This document shows, one piece after another, positions 15,767 to 22,712 of a stretch of DNA of 22,712 nucleotides. Made by a program: the position numbers and the translations under genes. The stretch lies in contig JAQGKJ010000010.1 in the NCBI GenBank assembly GCA_028290165.1, forward strand, positions 1 to 22,712. Direction: 5' to 3'. The stretch comes from Bradyrhizobium sp. (GTDB lineage: Bacteria > Pseudomonadota > Alphaproteobacteria > Rhizobiales > Xanthobacteraceae). Under the pieces are notes generated by a model. That model had not been told where the DNA came from. It saw only the letters and a program-made list of their open reading frames with translations, and did no database searches. Each line of letters starts with the position of its first letter. Within the stretch, counting starts at the first letter, position 1.

Positions 15767-16480
15767 CTAGACCGGCTCGTCCATGCCAAGGAACGTCGCG
15801 AACATCGAGCCGGCCGCCTTGGCCTCCGCCGCCGTGCCCTGGTAGACCTGCACGCCCGACGAAAGCACGCAGATCTGGTCTGCGACGTCGAGCGCACGCG
15901 CGGTATTTTGCTCGACCAGCACGATGGTCAGGCCCTCGCGCTTCAACTGAATGAGGGCATCGAGACAGAGATCGACCATCTTCGGCATCAGACCGAGCGA
16001 TAGTTCATCGACCAGCAACAGGCGCGGTTCGGCCATCAGCGCCCTGCCGATCGCCAGCATCTGCTGCTCGCCACCGGACAGCGATCCCGCCAACTGCGTC
16101 CGCCGCTCATGCAACCTCGGAAAATAGCCGAACACGCGGTCCCGTTTGACAGCGTCCCGACCGATCGGGCGCGCGTAACCGCCGACCGTCAGATTTTCAT
16201 CGACGGTCAGATCGGAAAACAGCTGACGTCCTTCCGGCACCAGCGAAATTCCGAGGCCGACGCGGTCGATGGGGCGACGATGCGTGATGTCTTTTCCTTC
16301 GAGAATAATGCGGCCGCCATGAATATCGACGTGCCCCATGATCGCCATGATGGTCGAGGTCTTGCCGGCGCCATTGGGGCCCAGCAATGCGAACACCGAA
16401 CCGGCGGGGACATCGAAGCTGACATTGTGCACGGCTTCGACCGAGCCGTAGCCGCAGTTGAGATCCTCAAGCTTCAGCAT
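15767..16480 (-). CDS. livF: Branched-chain amino acid type ABC transporter ATPase LivF
   Basis: A 237-residue LivF-type ATPase. Walker A GPNGAGKT is at 34-41, the LivF-typical SLVPEGRQLFSDLTV near 79-93, signature SLSGGEQQMLAIGRAL at about 133-148, then LLLVDELSLGLMPKMVD, where the usual DEPS reads DELS, and VLVEQNTARAL. The ATG at 16480 overlaps livG by 14 bases. With LivG, LivH, LivM and the upstream binding protein it forms a complete HAAT-type importer. The family moves branched-chain amino acids but also amides, urea and aromatic acids, so the context rather than the name suggests the cargo. Confidence 0.95.
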   Translation of the reverse strand: MLKLEDLNCGYGSVEAVHNVSFDVPAGSVFALLGPNGAGKTSTIMAIMGHVDIHGGRIILEGKDITHRRPIDRVGLGISLVPEGRQLFSDLTVDENLTVGGYARPIGRDAVKRDRVFGYFPRLHERRTQLAGSLSGGEQQMLAIGRALMAEPRLLLVDELSLGLMPKMVDLCLDALIQLKREGLTIVLVEQNTARALDVADQICVLSSGVQVYQGTAAEAKAAGSMFATFLGMDEPV

Positions 16481-17234
16481 GCGTCACCATCCCGCTTCCG
16501 ACATAGGCGTCATGCACCACCGGATCGGCCATGACCTCGCGCGGCTTGCCGTCGCCGATGATCTGCCCGTTGTTCAAGACGATCAGGCGTCGGCAGATTC
16601 GCATCACTTCTTCCAGATTGTGTTCGACCAGCACCACGGTAATGCCCCGAGCATGAATCTCGGCGATGGTGTCGACCTGCTTCGATGCCTCGGCATGGTT
16701 CAGCCCGGCCAGCGGTTCATCAAGCAGAATCAACTGGGGATCGACCGCGAGCGCGCGTGCGACTTCGAGCCGCTTCATCTGGCCGAGCGGCAACGAGCCC
16801 GCGAGCTTGCTCTCGGTGCCGCTCAATCCGACCTGGGCAAGAATCTGTGCAGCACGCTCGTTCTCGCGCCGCCGGTCGACGTGCAGCATAGCGCGGAACG
16901 GATTTGAGGTTTGGCGATAGCCCGCGCCCAGCACGACATTGTCGAGCACCGTCATCTCGCGGAACGGGCGCACGATCTGGTGCGTCAGGGCGAGGCCCCG
17001 GCGCACCCGTGCCGCGGTCGCGTCCGCCGTGACGTCGACGCCGGAAAGCCAGATCCGTCCGCTGTCCAGACGCAGCAAGCCTGCGATAATCCGGATCAGC
17101 GTCGTCTTGCCGGCGCCGTTTGGACCGATCAACCCGATGAAATCGCCCTGTTCCACCGGGAACGACACGCCGTCCACCGCCTGCACGCCGCCGAAGCGGA
17201 TCGCCACGTCGTCCAACTGAAGCGCCGCGCTCAT
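16467..17234 (-). CDS. livG: Branched-chain amino acid type ABC transporter ATPase LivG
   Basis: A 255-residue LivG-type ATPase. Walker A GPNGAGKT lies at about 37-44, the family segment GLALTHQIVRPFREMTVLDN in the middle, and Walker B LILLDEPLAGLNHAE with VVLVEHNLEEVM later. The signature is weak: SLPLGQMKRLEVARAL replaces the usual LSYGQQRRLEIARAL-type sequence, but hydrolysis residues remain and the partner LivF has a full signature. The ATG at 17234 overlaps the livM stop as ATGA. A much longer in-frame extension upstream is shadow sequence inside livM. Confidence 0.94.
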   Translation of the reverse strand: MSAALQLDDVAIRFGGVQAVDGVSFPVEQGDFIGLIGPNGAGKTTLIRIIAGLLRLDSGRIWLSGVDVTADATAARVRRGLALTHQIVRPFREMTVLDNVVLGAGYRQTSNPFRAMLHVDRRRENERAAQILAQVGLSGTESKLAGSLPLGQMKRLEVARALAVDPQLILLDEPLAGLNHAEASKQVDTIAEIHARGITVVLVEHNLEEVMRICRRLIVLNNGQIIGDGKPREVMADPVVHDAYVGSGMVTHAEA

Positions 17235-18079
17235 GATCGCCTCGCTTGCAGGAAGAGGTTTTGCATTATCGCCGCGAAACCGCCAGGTGCCAGACGAATC
17301 ACCAGCACGAGCAGCCCGCCAAACACCAACAGGCGATAATCGTTCACAAAACGTATAGCCTCGGGTAGCAGCGTCAGCCCCACTGCGGCGACCACGACGC
17401 CCAAGGTCGATCCGATCCCGCCGATCACGACCATCGCCATCAGCATCACCGAGAAGATGAAGTCGAACGCATCGGCCGTGATGAACTGGGTGAAGAACGT
17501 GTAGAGGCCGCCGGCAAGCCCGGCGAGCGCCGTCCCCAAGCCGAACGCAGCCAGTTTGTAGGCGCTGGCATTGATGCCGAGGGTAGCGGCTGCACCCTCG
17601 TCCTCGCCGACGGCGCGGAAGGCAAAGCCCATCCAGGATCGGCTGATGTAGAGGCTTAGCGCAACGGTCACACAGGCGAACAGTAGAATCATGATCATGT
17701 TGCCGGCAGCGCCGAGACCGGTTGGTGGAATGCCGCTGATCCCCATCTCGCCACCCAGCCACGCCTGCTTTCGAACGAAACCGACAAACAGGAAATTCAC
17801 GCCGATCGTGGTGACCGCGAGAAAATCCGTACGTACGCGCAGCGAAGCGAACCCGACGATAACCCCGAGCAGGCCTCCCGTGATCACGGCCGCGACGATC
17901 GCCAGTGGAACGCTACCTGCGCCGACCATCGCCAGCGCCGCCGCATAGGCTCCGGCGCCGAAAAACGCTCCATGACCAAGGCTGATCTGCCCGCAAAAGC
18001 CGCTGATCATGTTCAGGCTGACCGCCAGAATGACGTTGATGCCGATGATCGAGACGATGCTGATTTCATACGCGCTCAT
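17231..18079 (-). CDS. livM: Branched-chain amino acid type ABC transporter permease LivM
   Basis: A 282-residue hydrophobic permease with repeated membrane segments. The LivM hallmark NMISGFCGQISLGHGAFFGA is present near residues 23-42, with GFASLRVRTDFLAVTTIG and the ABC-contact helix GIGSTLGVVVAAVGLT later. I chose the ATG at 18079 because it overlaps the livH stop as ATGA; the open frame extending to 18166 lies in livH. It ends with an ATGA overlap with livG, so livH-livM-livG are translationally chained. LivM is the second membrane half of the importer. Confidence 0.94.
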   Translation of the reverse strand: MSAYEISIVSIIGINVILAVSLNMISGFCGQISLGHGAFFGAGAYAAALAMVGAGSVPLAIVAAVITGGLLGVIVGFASLRVRTDFLAVTTIGVNFLFVGFVRKQAWLGGEMGISGIPPTGLGAAGNMIMILLFACVTVALSLYISRSWMGFAFRAVGEDEGAAATLGINASAYKLAAFGLGTALAGLAGGLYTFFTQFITADAFDFIFSVMLMAMVVIGGIGSTLGVVVAAVGLTLLPEAIRFVNDYRLLVFGGLLVLVIRLAPGGFAAIMQNLFLQARRS

Positions 18080-18945
18080 GCCGTGCGCGCCCCGGTGAAT
18101 CCCTGCGGGCGTACCATCAAGAGCAAAATGAGCGCCAGAAAGGCTATCGCGTCGCGATCGAGCCACGCACCGATGAAGATCGTGCCATAGGCCTCGACCA
18201 ATCCTAGCACAAGGCTCGCAATCAATGTGCCACGCACGCTGCCGAGCCCGCCGAGGACGATGATCGCGAGCGCCTTGTAGCTGACGACGAAGCCGATTCC
18301 CGGGTCGACCAGGTTGTTCAGCAGCGCGACCAACCCGCCGGCGACGGCGGCGAGCGCCGACCCGATCGCAAAATTGAGATAGCGAACCTTGATCGGGTCG
18401 ATTCCGAAACTCGCGGCGATTTGCGGCTTCGATACCGTGGCGCGCCAGCCGATGCCGATCCGCGTCCGCGTGGTGAACAGATGCAGCCCGGCAAACACCA
18501 CGGCAGCGGTGACCACGATCGCGATCTGCACCGCGCTGACGGTGACACCGGCGAAATTGAACGTCGTGAATGCGAAGGCGTTCCTGCGAAACGTAATGCG
18601 CTGCTCGCCGAATACGATGCGGAAGGCGTCCTGCATCAGCACCAAGAGCCCGACCGAAGCAATCATTGGCACATCGGGCCGGTATTTCAACAGCGGCTCG
18701 TACAGCAAGCGATAGATCGCCATGCCGAACAGCGGGGTGACAATGACGGCTGCGAGAAAGCCGGGCGCGATGCTGCCGGTAGCGTTGGCGACGAGAACCG
18801 TGACATAGGCGCCCAGCGCAAACACCGCAGCATGCGCCACGTGCAGAATGCGCAACAGACCATACACAAGGGTCAGGCCAACCGACATCATGGCATACAT
18901 GCAGCCGAAGCTGATGCCGGTTAAAGCCAGATCGATGTAGTACAC
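18076..18945 (-). CDS. livH: Branched-chain amino acid type ABC transporter permease LivH
   Basis: A 289-residue LivH-type permease. The N-terminus has the family pattern SFGCMYAMMSVGLTLVYGLL and LHVAHAAVFALGAYVTV, and the C-terminal half has YKALAIIVLGGLGSVRGTL, the ABC-contact region. I chose the GTG at 18945 with AAGGG 7 bases upstream; an in-frame TTG at 18948 would be one codon longer. It follows the binding-protein gene by about 60 bases and overlaps livM by four. It forms the first membrane half of the importer with LivM. Confidence 0.94.
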   Translation of the reverse strand: MYYIDLALTGISFGCMYAMMSVGLTLVYGLLRILHVAHAAVFALGAYVTVLVANATGSIAPGFLAAVIVTPLFGMAIYRLLYEPLLKYRPDVPMIASVGLLVLMQDAFRIVFGEQRITFRRNAFAFTTFNFAGVTVSAVQIAIVVTAAVVFAGLHLFTTRTRIGIGWRATVSKPQIAASFGIDPIKVRYLNFAIGSALAAVAGGLVALLNNLVDPGIGFVVSYKALAIIVLGGLGSVRGTLIASLVLGLVEAYGTIFIGAWLDRDAIAFLALILLLMVRPQGFTGARTA

Positions 18946-19005
18946 CAAATCACCCTTTGCCGCCAGGAGCGGAAGCCGTCGCTGCCCTCGCTGCCCGCAT
19001 CTGTA

Positions 19006-20190
19006 CTATTTCTCCGGAGGCGCGAATGCGGTGAGATCGGTGATCACGCCGGCCGGCGTGAACTTGCCATCCTTGATCACGTTGACGCTGATCGGCATCA
19101 GGATCTCGTGCAGGCCGTTAAAGCCATTGAGATTGCCTTCGAGCATCGGGAAGTCCTTGGTGGCAGCAAGCGCATCCTTTACCTTGGCCGGATCGGCGCT
19201 GTTGGCCCGCTTGATGCCATCCGCCATGAGCTTCACCGCCGAGTAGGTGACGGCTGCGACGCCTTCAGGCGAATAGCCGGCGCGGTTCTTGAATTCGGCA
19301 AAGAACTTCTGCAGGGTCTCGTCTTTCCGGTCGCGATCGAAGCTGTCCATGATGTAGGTGCCTTCGGCGGCCGGCCCGGCAATCTCCACAAACTTCTCCG
19401 AATCGAACGCCTGCGAACCAATGATCGGCACGGTAATGCCGGCGGCGCGAAGCTGCGCAACCAGCGGACCGCCGGTGAAGAAATAGCCGGTGGCATAGAC
19501 CGCGTCGGGGTTGTCGCGCTTCACGCTGGCGACGATCGAACCGAACTGGCGGTCCTTGAGCGAATAGCTGTATTTGTTGAGAACCTCGATGCCGTATTTG
19601 CCAGCCGCTTCGAGGAAGCCATCCATCGTCGCCTGCCCGTAATCATTGTCCATAGTGATGGTGGATACTTTTTTTATTCCTAGCGTTTTGCCGATGTACA
19701 ACGCGGTAGCCGCGCCCTGCGGCGGTCCGAGATGCACCAGGCGGAACATGTAATCGCCGGCGCGGGTGATGTCGGGATGCACGCCATATGCCGAGATCAT
19801 GACGACGCCAGCTTTCTGGAACACCGGCGCCGCAGCGCGGCCCGACGCCGAATAGCTGCCGTTGACTACCAGCTTGACGCCGTCTTCGCCGATCAGCTTG
19901 TTGGCGGTGAAGATCGCCTGATCGGACTTGGCCTGGTCGTCATAGGTGACCAGTTCGATTTTCTGCCCGAGCACGCCGCCGGCGGCGTTGATATCCTCAA
20001 CCGCCATCGTCGCTGCAATCTGCGCGGACTTGCCGTCGGTCGCCGACGGGCCTGTCAGCGGCGCCTGGAAACCGATTTTGACGTCGGCGCGCGCCGGCAT
20101 CATCGTCGCAATTCCGAGCATCAGAACCCTCGCGAAACCCAGAGATAGCTTTGTATTCAGCGCTGGCGCCTTTGGGATATTTTTCAACAT
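19006..20190 (-). CDS. Branched-chain amino acid type ABC transporter substrate-binding protein (LivJ/LivK-like)
   Basis: A 394-residue periplasmic binding protein (peripla_BP_6-like). The leader is MLKNIPKAPALNTKLSLGFA then RVLMLGIATMMPARA, probably cleaved before DVKIGFQAPLTGP. The first strand VKIGFQAPLTGPSATDGKS and AVEDINAAGGVLGQKIELV are diagnostic of the family. GGAG lies 6 bases before the ATG at 20190; an upstream ATG at 20202 has no SD and would place this GGAG inside the gene. It is the second gene of the long operon, 45 bases after the UbiD-family gene, and supplies the LivHMGF importer. The ligand cannot be read from sequence; relatives bind aromatic acids and amides as well as Leu/Ile/Val. 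Confidence 0.93.
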   Translation of the reverse strand: MLKNIPKAPALNTKLSLGFARVLMLGIATMMPARADVKIGFQAPLTGPSATDGKSAQIAATMAVEDINAAGGVLGQKIELVTYDDQAKSDQAIFTANKLIGEDGVKLVVNGSYSASGRAAAPVFQKAGVVMISAYGVHPDITRAGDYMFRLVHLGPPQGAATALYIGKTLGIKKVSTITMDNDYGQATMDGFLEAAGKYGIEVLNKYSYSLKDRQFGSIVASVKRDNPDAVYATGYFFTGGPLVAQLRAAGITVPIIGSQAFDSEKFVEIAGPAAEGTYIMDSFDRDRKDETLQKFFAEFKNRAGYSPEGVAAVTYSAVKLMADGIKRANSADPAKVKDALAATKDFPMLEGNLNGFNGLHEILMPISVNVIKDGKFTPAGVITDLTAFAPPEK

Positions 20191-20212
20191 GGCTTTCTCC
20201 ATTGAATGGCGA

Positions 20213-20233
20213 TTGTCTCGTCTGTTGTCTCGT
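20213..20233. repeat. Two 9-base direct repeats between the UbiD-family gene and the binding-protein gene
   Basis: TTGTCTCGT at 20213-20221 and again at 20225-20233, a 12-base period. It lies in the 45-base gap upstream of the binding-protein start. It could be a regulator half-site pair or chance; no function is visible. Confidence 0.35.
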
Positions 20234-20235
20234 GC

Positions 20236-21591
20236 CTAGGCAAGCTGATTTTCCCGCAATATTTCGCGCGCCCGCGCGAGCGCCGGCTCCGGCGGCCGCG
20301 CCAACTCCGAGTCCGCGCGGTCGGCCTGCTTGCGCGTTGCGTCGATGCCGAGCTTGCCGATGGTACCGTCTTGTTCGAGCGGCTCGGAACGATCAGCGCG
20401 CACCCCGGGAACAATGACGAAATCGCGCTCCGGCTTGGCGCGCGTCGCATTGGCCCATTCGACCTGCAGGGCATCCCAGGGATCGATGTCGTCATCGACG
20501 ATCGTCACCTGCTTGATCAGGTTGACGGCGGCCCATACCGCAAACATCGCCTTGCGCGCCTCCCCCGGGCGCGGCGCGCGCAACGCGACCACGGCGTGCA
20601 GACGGCCGGCGCCGCCGACACCGACAGCCACTTTGCAAACCGACGGCACCGCGTTGCGTATCGCGCGCAACAGACCGGCCGCGATGGCGACGCCGCCGAG
20701 CAGGCAATGCTCGGGATGGTAGCCAGGCAGGATGACCTGAAAGATCGCATCCCGGCGGCGCGTCAACCGCGAGAAGGTCGCGACAATGCCGGCACCGTAA
20801 TTTTCATACATGCCGTGGAATTCGCTGACCGGCCCCTCCATGAAGGCCTCTCCAGCGTCGAGTGTGCCTTCCAGCACGCATTCGCAATGCGCCGGCACCA
20901 GCAGGCCTGATTGGGCACAGCCGACCACTTCCAGCGGCTCGCCCAAGAGCGCGCCGGCAATCGGAAGTTCGTCCTCGCCCAGTCCGAGATAGAGGCATGC
21001 CGCCACCAGAACCGCCGGATGGTTTCCAATGCAGACCGCGATGTCCAGCTTTTCACCGCGGGCATGAGTTGCGCGTGCAAGCACCGCGAGATGGTGATTG
21101 GGCGCGATGCCGACAAAAGCTCGGGTTCCGCCAAGCGGCATCAGCCGCGCAATCGACAGGTTGGTGTGGCCGCTGAGCCGGTCCTTGGCGACAATCGCAC
21201 CCGCTGTGATGTATGGGCCGGCTTCTTTTTCGAAGAAGCGCGGTATCGGCAATTCGTCGGTAAGCGACGGGTCCGCGATGATCTCTTCCTGACAAGGCGC
21301 CGACGACACCACGCGATGCGCCAAAGGCTTCTCTATGCCGGCAATCAGCGTGGTCTGCATCCCTTCGATCGTGCTGCCCAGTCCTACGGCAAATCGTGGC
21401 AGCGAATTGAGCAGATTGCCAATGATAGGCATCGCGTCCGCGTCAGAAGTCCCCGCGACATTGATAAAATGCAAGGCCGGGCCGCTGTCGATCTCCGCGA
21501 GACAACCGGCAACTTCATATTCCAGCCTGACCGGCTGCGAAATAGAGACGAGTTCGCCGGCCTCTCGGAGGGCAGACATGAAGGCACGCAT
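20236..21591 (-). CDS. UbiD-family prenyl-FMN-dependent (de)carboxylase
   Basis: A UbiD-family enzyme, 451 residues from the chosen ATG. UbiD enzymes use prenyl-FMN, Mn and K to decarboxylate aromatic, heteroaromatic or acrylic acids reversibly. Family motifs are NLSIARLMPLGG with Arg149, MEGPVSEFHGMYENY with Glu252 and Glu257, the catalytic Glu pair spaced as in known UbiD/Fdc enzymes, VPAHCECVLEG, and TIVDDDIDPWDALQVEWANA. The start is uncertain: a GTG at 21642 with GAGG upstream would add 17 residues, and the frame is open to 21858. It heads the long minus-strand operon, divergent from the LysR gene. The matching UbiX-type cofactor enzyme is at 1103-1720. Substrate unknown; a heteroaromatic or imidazole-acrylate acid fits the neighbourhood. 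Confidence 0.9.
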   Translation of the reverse strand: MRAFMSALREAGELVSISQPVRLEYEVAGCLAEIDSGPALHFINVAGTSDADAMPIIGNLLNSLPRFAVGLGSTIEGMQTTLIAGIEKPLAHRVVSSAPCQEEIIADPSLTDELPIPRFFEKEAGPYITAGAIVAKDRLSGHTNLSIARLMPLGGTRAFVGIAPNHHLAVLARATHARGEKLDIAVCIGNHPAVLVAACLYLGLGEDELPIAGALLGEPLEVVGCAQSGLLVPAHCECVLEGTLDAGEAFMEGPVSEFHGMYENYGAGIVATFSRLTRRRDAIFQVILPGYHPEHCLLGGVAIAAGLLRAIRNAVPSVCKVAVGVGGAGRLHAVVALRAPRPGEARKAMFAVWAAVNLIKQVTIVDDDIDPWDALQVEWANATRAKPERDFVIVPGVRADRSEPLEQDGTIGKLGIDATRKQADRADSELARPPEPALARAREILRENQLA

Positions 21592-21751
21592 CGACTGCCG
21601 GGAATGCGTCGCCTCGCGGTTGATGGCATCCTTCGCCTGCACGTCCGCTTGACCTCGCAAAACACGTCTGTGAGCAGCCTCGGATCCGCCGAGCCGGAAA
21701 TGAATTACCGCGTCCGGATCATATCGGCCGTAGCGGCCCGGTCCATGTATT

Positions 21752-21767
21752 CCTGGAGCGAACCAGG
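21752..21767. promoter_or_regulatory. Inverted repeat in the UbiD/LysR divergent region, possible LysR site
   Basis: CCTGG-N6-CCAGG, 75 bases before the LysR start at 21842. The gap between the LysR gene and the UbiD-family gene (about 200-250 bases) is where a LysR-type regulator would bind. The repeat is short, so this is a candidate only. I see nothing else certain in this gap. Confidence 0.4.
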
Positions 21768-21841
21768 GTATAGGCAAAAACGAAGGCATGGTGACGGCGA
21801 CCCGTGCAGCGGCTATGCTGGCACGAACTTCTCGAGATCCG

Positions 21842-22712
21842 ATGGTCGAACTTCGCACCTTGGCCTATTTCGTGACGGCTTGTCGATCCGCCAGCTTCGC
21901 GCAGGCGGCCGACGATCTTCGCATCGCGGTGTCGACGCTCAGCACGTCCATGAAGGCGCTCGAAGGGGATGTCGGGCTGTCGCTGTTCCGGCGTATCAAT
22001 AATAGTCTCTACCCGACCGAGGCCGCGCGTGTGCTGATGCGCGGCGCGGATCCCTTGCTGATGGCCGAGTTCTTCGCTCGCCGGTGGGTCGCGGCGCCGG
22101 CAAAGACCAAGCTCAAACTGCTGACCGTCGATATCGGCCTGAGCTTTACCATCGGCGGGATCAGCAAGGCGCTTCGGCGGGCTATTGAGCAAATGGGCGT
22201 CGAACGTCCCGACGTTTTTGTCGATCCCGTGTGGAGCGACGAAAAGGATCTTCCGCATCTCGGCGGCATGGCTGAAGATTGGCACGGTGTTGAATCCAGC
22301 CGCGTGGCTGTTGCGCTGGGCCACGAGAAACCGCGGGCATCGCGAGCGGCCACCACCCTGCTGTCGGACAGATGGGTGTTCGCCTGCCGGATGCCGGCGG
22401 GCACCCGCAACTATCCGAGTGCAGCCGATCTGGCAGCAGGCCGCCTGGTGGTGCCGCTGTTGTCGCCACCGCTGATCCAGCAGGCCGAACGTTATTTCGG
22501 CCAGCACAGAATAAGCGGCGTTCGGTTTCTCAACGACCACCCCGGCGACCTGCCGCGGATCATGGACGATTATCCGGATGCCGCGCTATTCGTACCGGAG
22601 AGCCTGGTTTCTCCGCGGCTTGGACTGCTCAATGTGGCGGTGGTCGAGCCTGATAATCCTCTGACGACCATGATTGTCGCTCGCTCTACCAAGCCGGATG
22701 CCGTGACGGCAT
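21842..22712 (+). CDS. LysR-type transcriptional regulator, 3' end cut by the window edge
   Basis: Translation from the ATG at 21842 gives 290 uninterrupted codons to the window end. The N-terminal winged helix reads LRTLAYFVTACRSASFAQAA, then DDLRIAVSTLSTSMKALEGD and VGLSLFRR, a clear LysR helix-turn-helix. The rest has the alternating sheet/helix layout of the LysR ligand domain (SDRWVFACRMPAGTR, PDAALFVPESLVSP). In-frame ATGs at 21815 and 21788 exist, but 21842 gives the usual short lead before the HTH; its SD is weak. It is divergent from the UbiD-headed operon, the classic place for a LysR activator of that operon. Most LysR proteins are near 300 residues, so little is missing. Confidence 0.9.
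   Translation, partial: MVELRTLAYFVTACRSASFAQAADDLRIAVSTLSTSMKALEGDVGLSLFRRINNSLYPTEAARVLMRGADPLLMAEFFARRWVAAPAKTKLKLLTVDIGLSFTIGGISKALRRAIEQMGVERPDVFVDPVWSDEKDLPHLGGMAEDWHGVESSRVAVALGHEKPRASRAATTLLSDRWVFACRMPAGTRNYPSAADLAAGRLVVPLLSPPLIQQAERYFGQHRISGVRFLNDHPGDLPRIMDDYPDAALFVPESLVSPRLGLLNVAVVEPDNPLTTMIVARSTKPDAVTA

Noticed and set aside
20206..22002. Plus-strand frames of 234 and 363 codons across the UbiD-family gene and the LysR start
   Set aside because: They overlap the UbiD motifs on the other strand and run out of frame through the LysR gene; no family is recognisable.
21719..22540. Minus-strand frame of 273 codons opposite the LysR gene
   Set aside because: The plus-strand frame gives a clear LysR helix-turn-helix; the minus-strand product shows no domain.

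Overview
The window is compact, high-GC DNA with short gaps, many ATGA stop/start overlaps and GTG/TTG starts. Gene content and style suggest an alphaproteobacterium of the Bradyrhizobium/Rhizobiales type; this is an inference, because no rRNA or other marker gene is present. I see no tRNA, rRNA, IS element, phage gene or CRISPR array.

Region 1 (1-4658). A tetratricopeptide-repeat protein cut by the left edge and a UbiX-type flavin prenyltransferase lie on the minus strand. Divergent from them is a three-gene NitT/TauT-type ABC importer (ATPase, permease, periplasmic binding protein). The gap between the two groups carries two GntR/HutC-type operators, one of them a perfect palindrome.

Region 2 (4678-10428). 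This is a histidine/urocanate utilisation (hut) locus. hutF and hutC (minus) are coupled by an ATGA overlap and diverge from hutI-hutU-hutD (plus). One HutC-type operator sits on the presumed hutI -10 element. hutH and hutG are absent from the window, so the locus starts at urocanate and ends at N-formylglutamate.

Region 3 (10438-21591). Eleven tightly packed minus-strand genes read as one operon. In transcription order they are a UbiD-family decarboxylase, a Liv-type binding protein, LivH, LivM, LivG, LivF, a DUF917/S-methyl-thiohydantoin-desulfurase-family protein, a GST-like protein, a second and strongly divergent urocanase, an ornithine-cyclodeaminase-family protein and a PhnD-like binding protein without a signal peptide. 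A LysR-type regulator (21842 to the right edge) diverges from it. A further HutC-type operator lies inside the operon, over the stop codon of the second urocanase and just upstream of the cyclodeaminase gene.

How it may work together. The second urocanase keeps the fold and the NAD-binding glycine-rich motif. It has lost the catalytic-motif cysteine (Gly407 instead) and differs at several pocket segments. Next to a DUF917-family protein and a GST, the best hypothesis is catabolism of a modified imidazole, such as a thio- or S-methylthio-urocanate derived from ergothioneine, or a methylated urocanate. This operon would have its own importer and feed into the neighbouring hut locus. Shared HutC-type operators at three promoters tie the NitT/TauT importer (and perhaps ubiX), the hut genes and the tail of the new operon into one regulon. 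The UbiD/UbiX pair brackets the cluster and suggests a prenyl-FMN-dependent decarboxylation as another step. Substrate and step order are inference.
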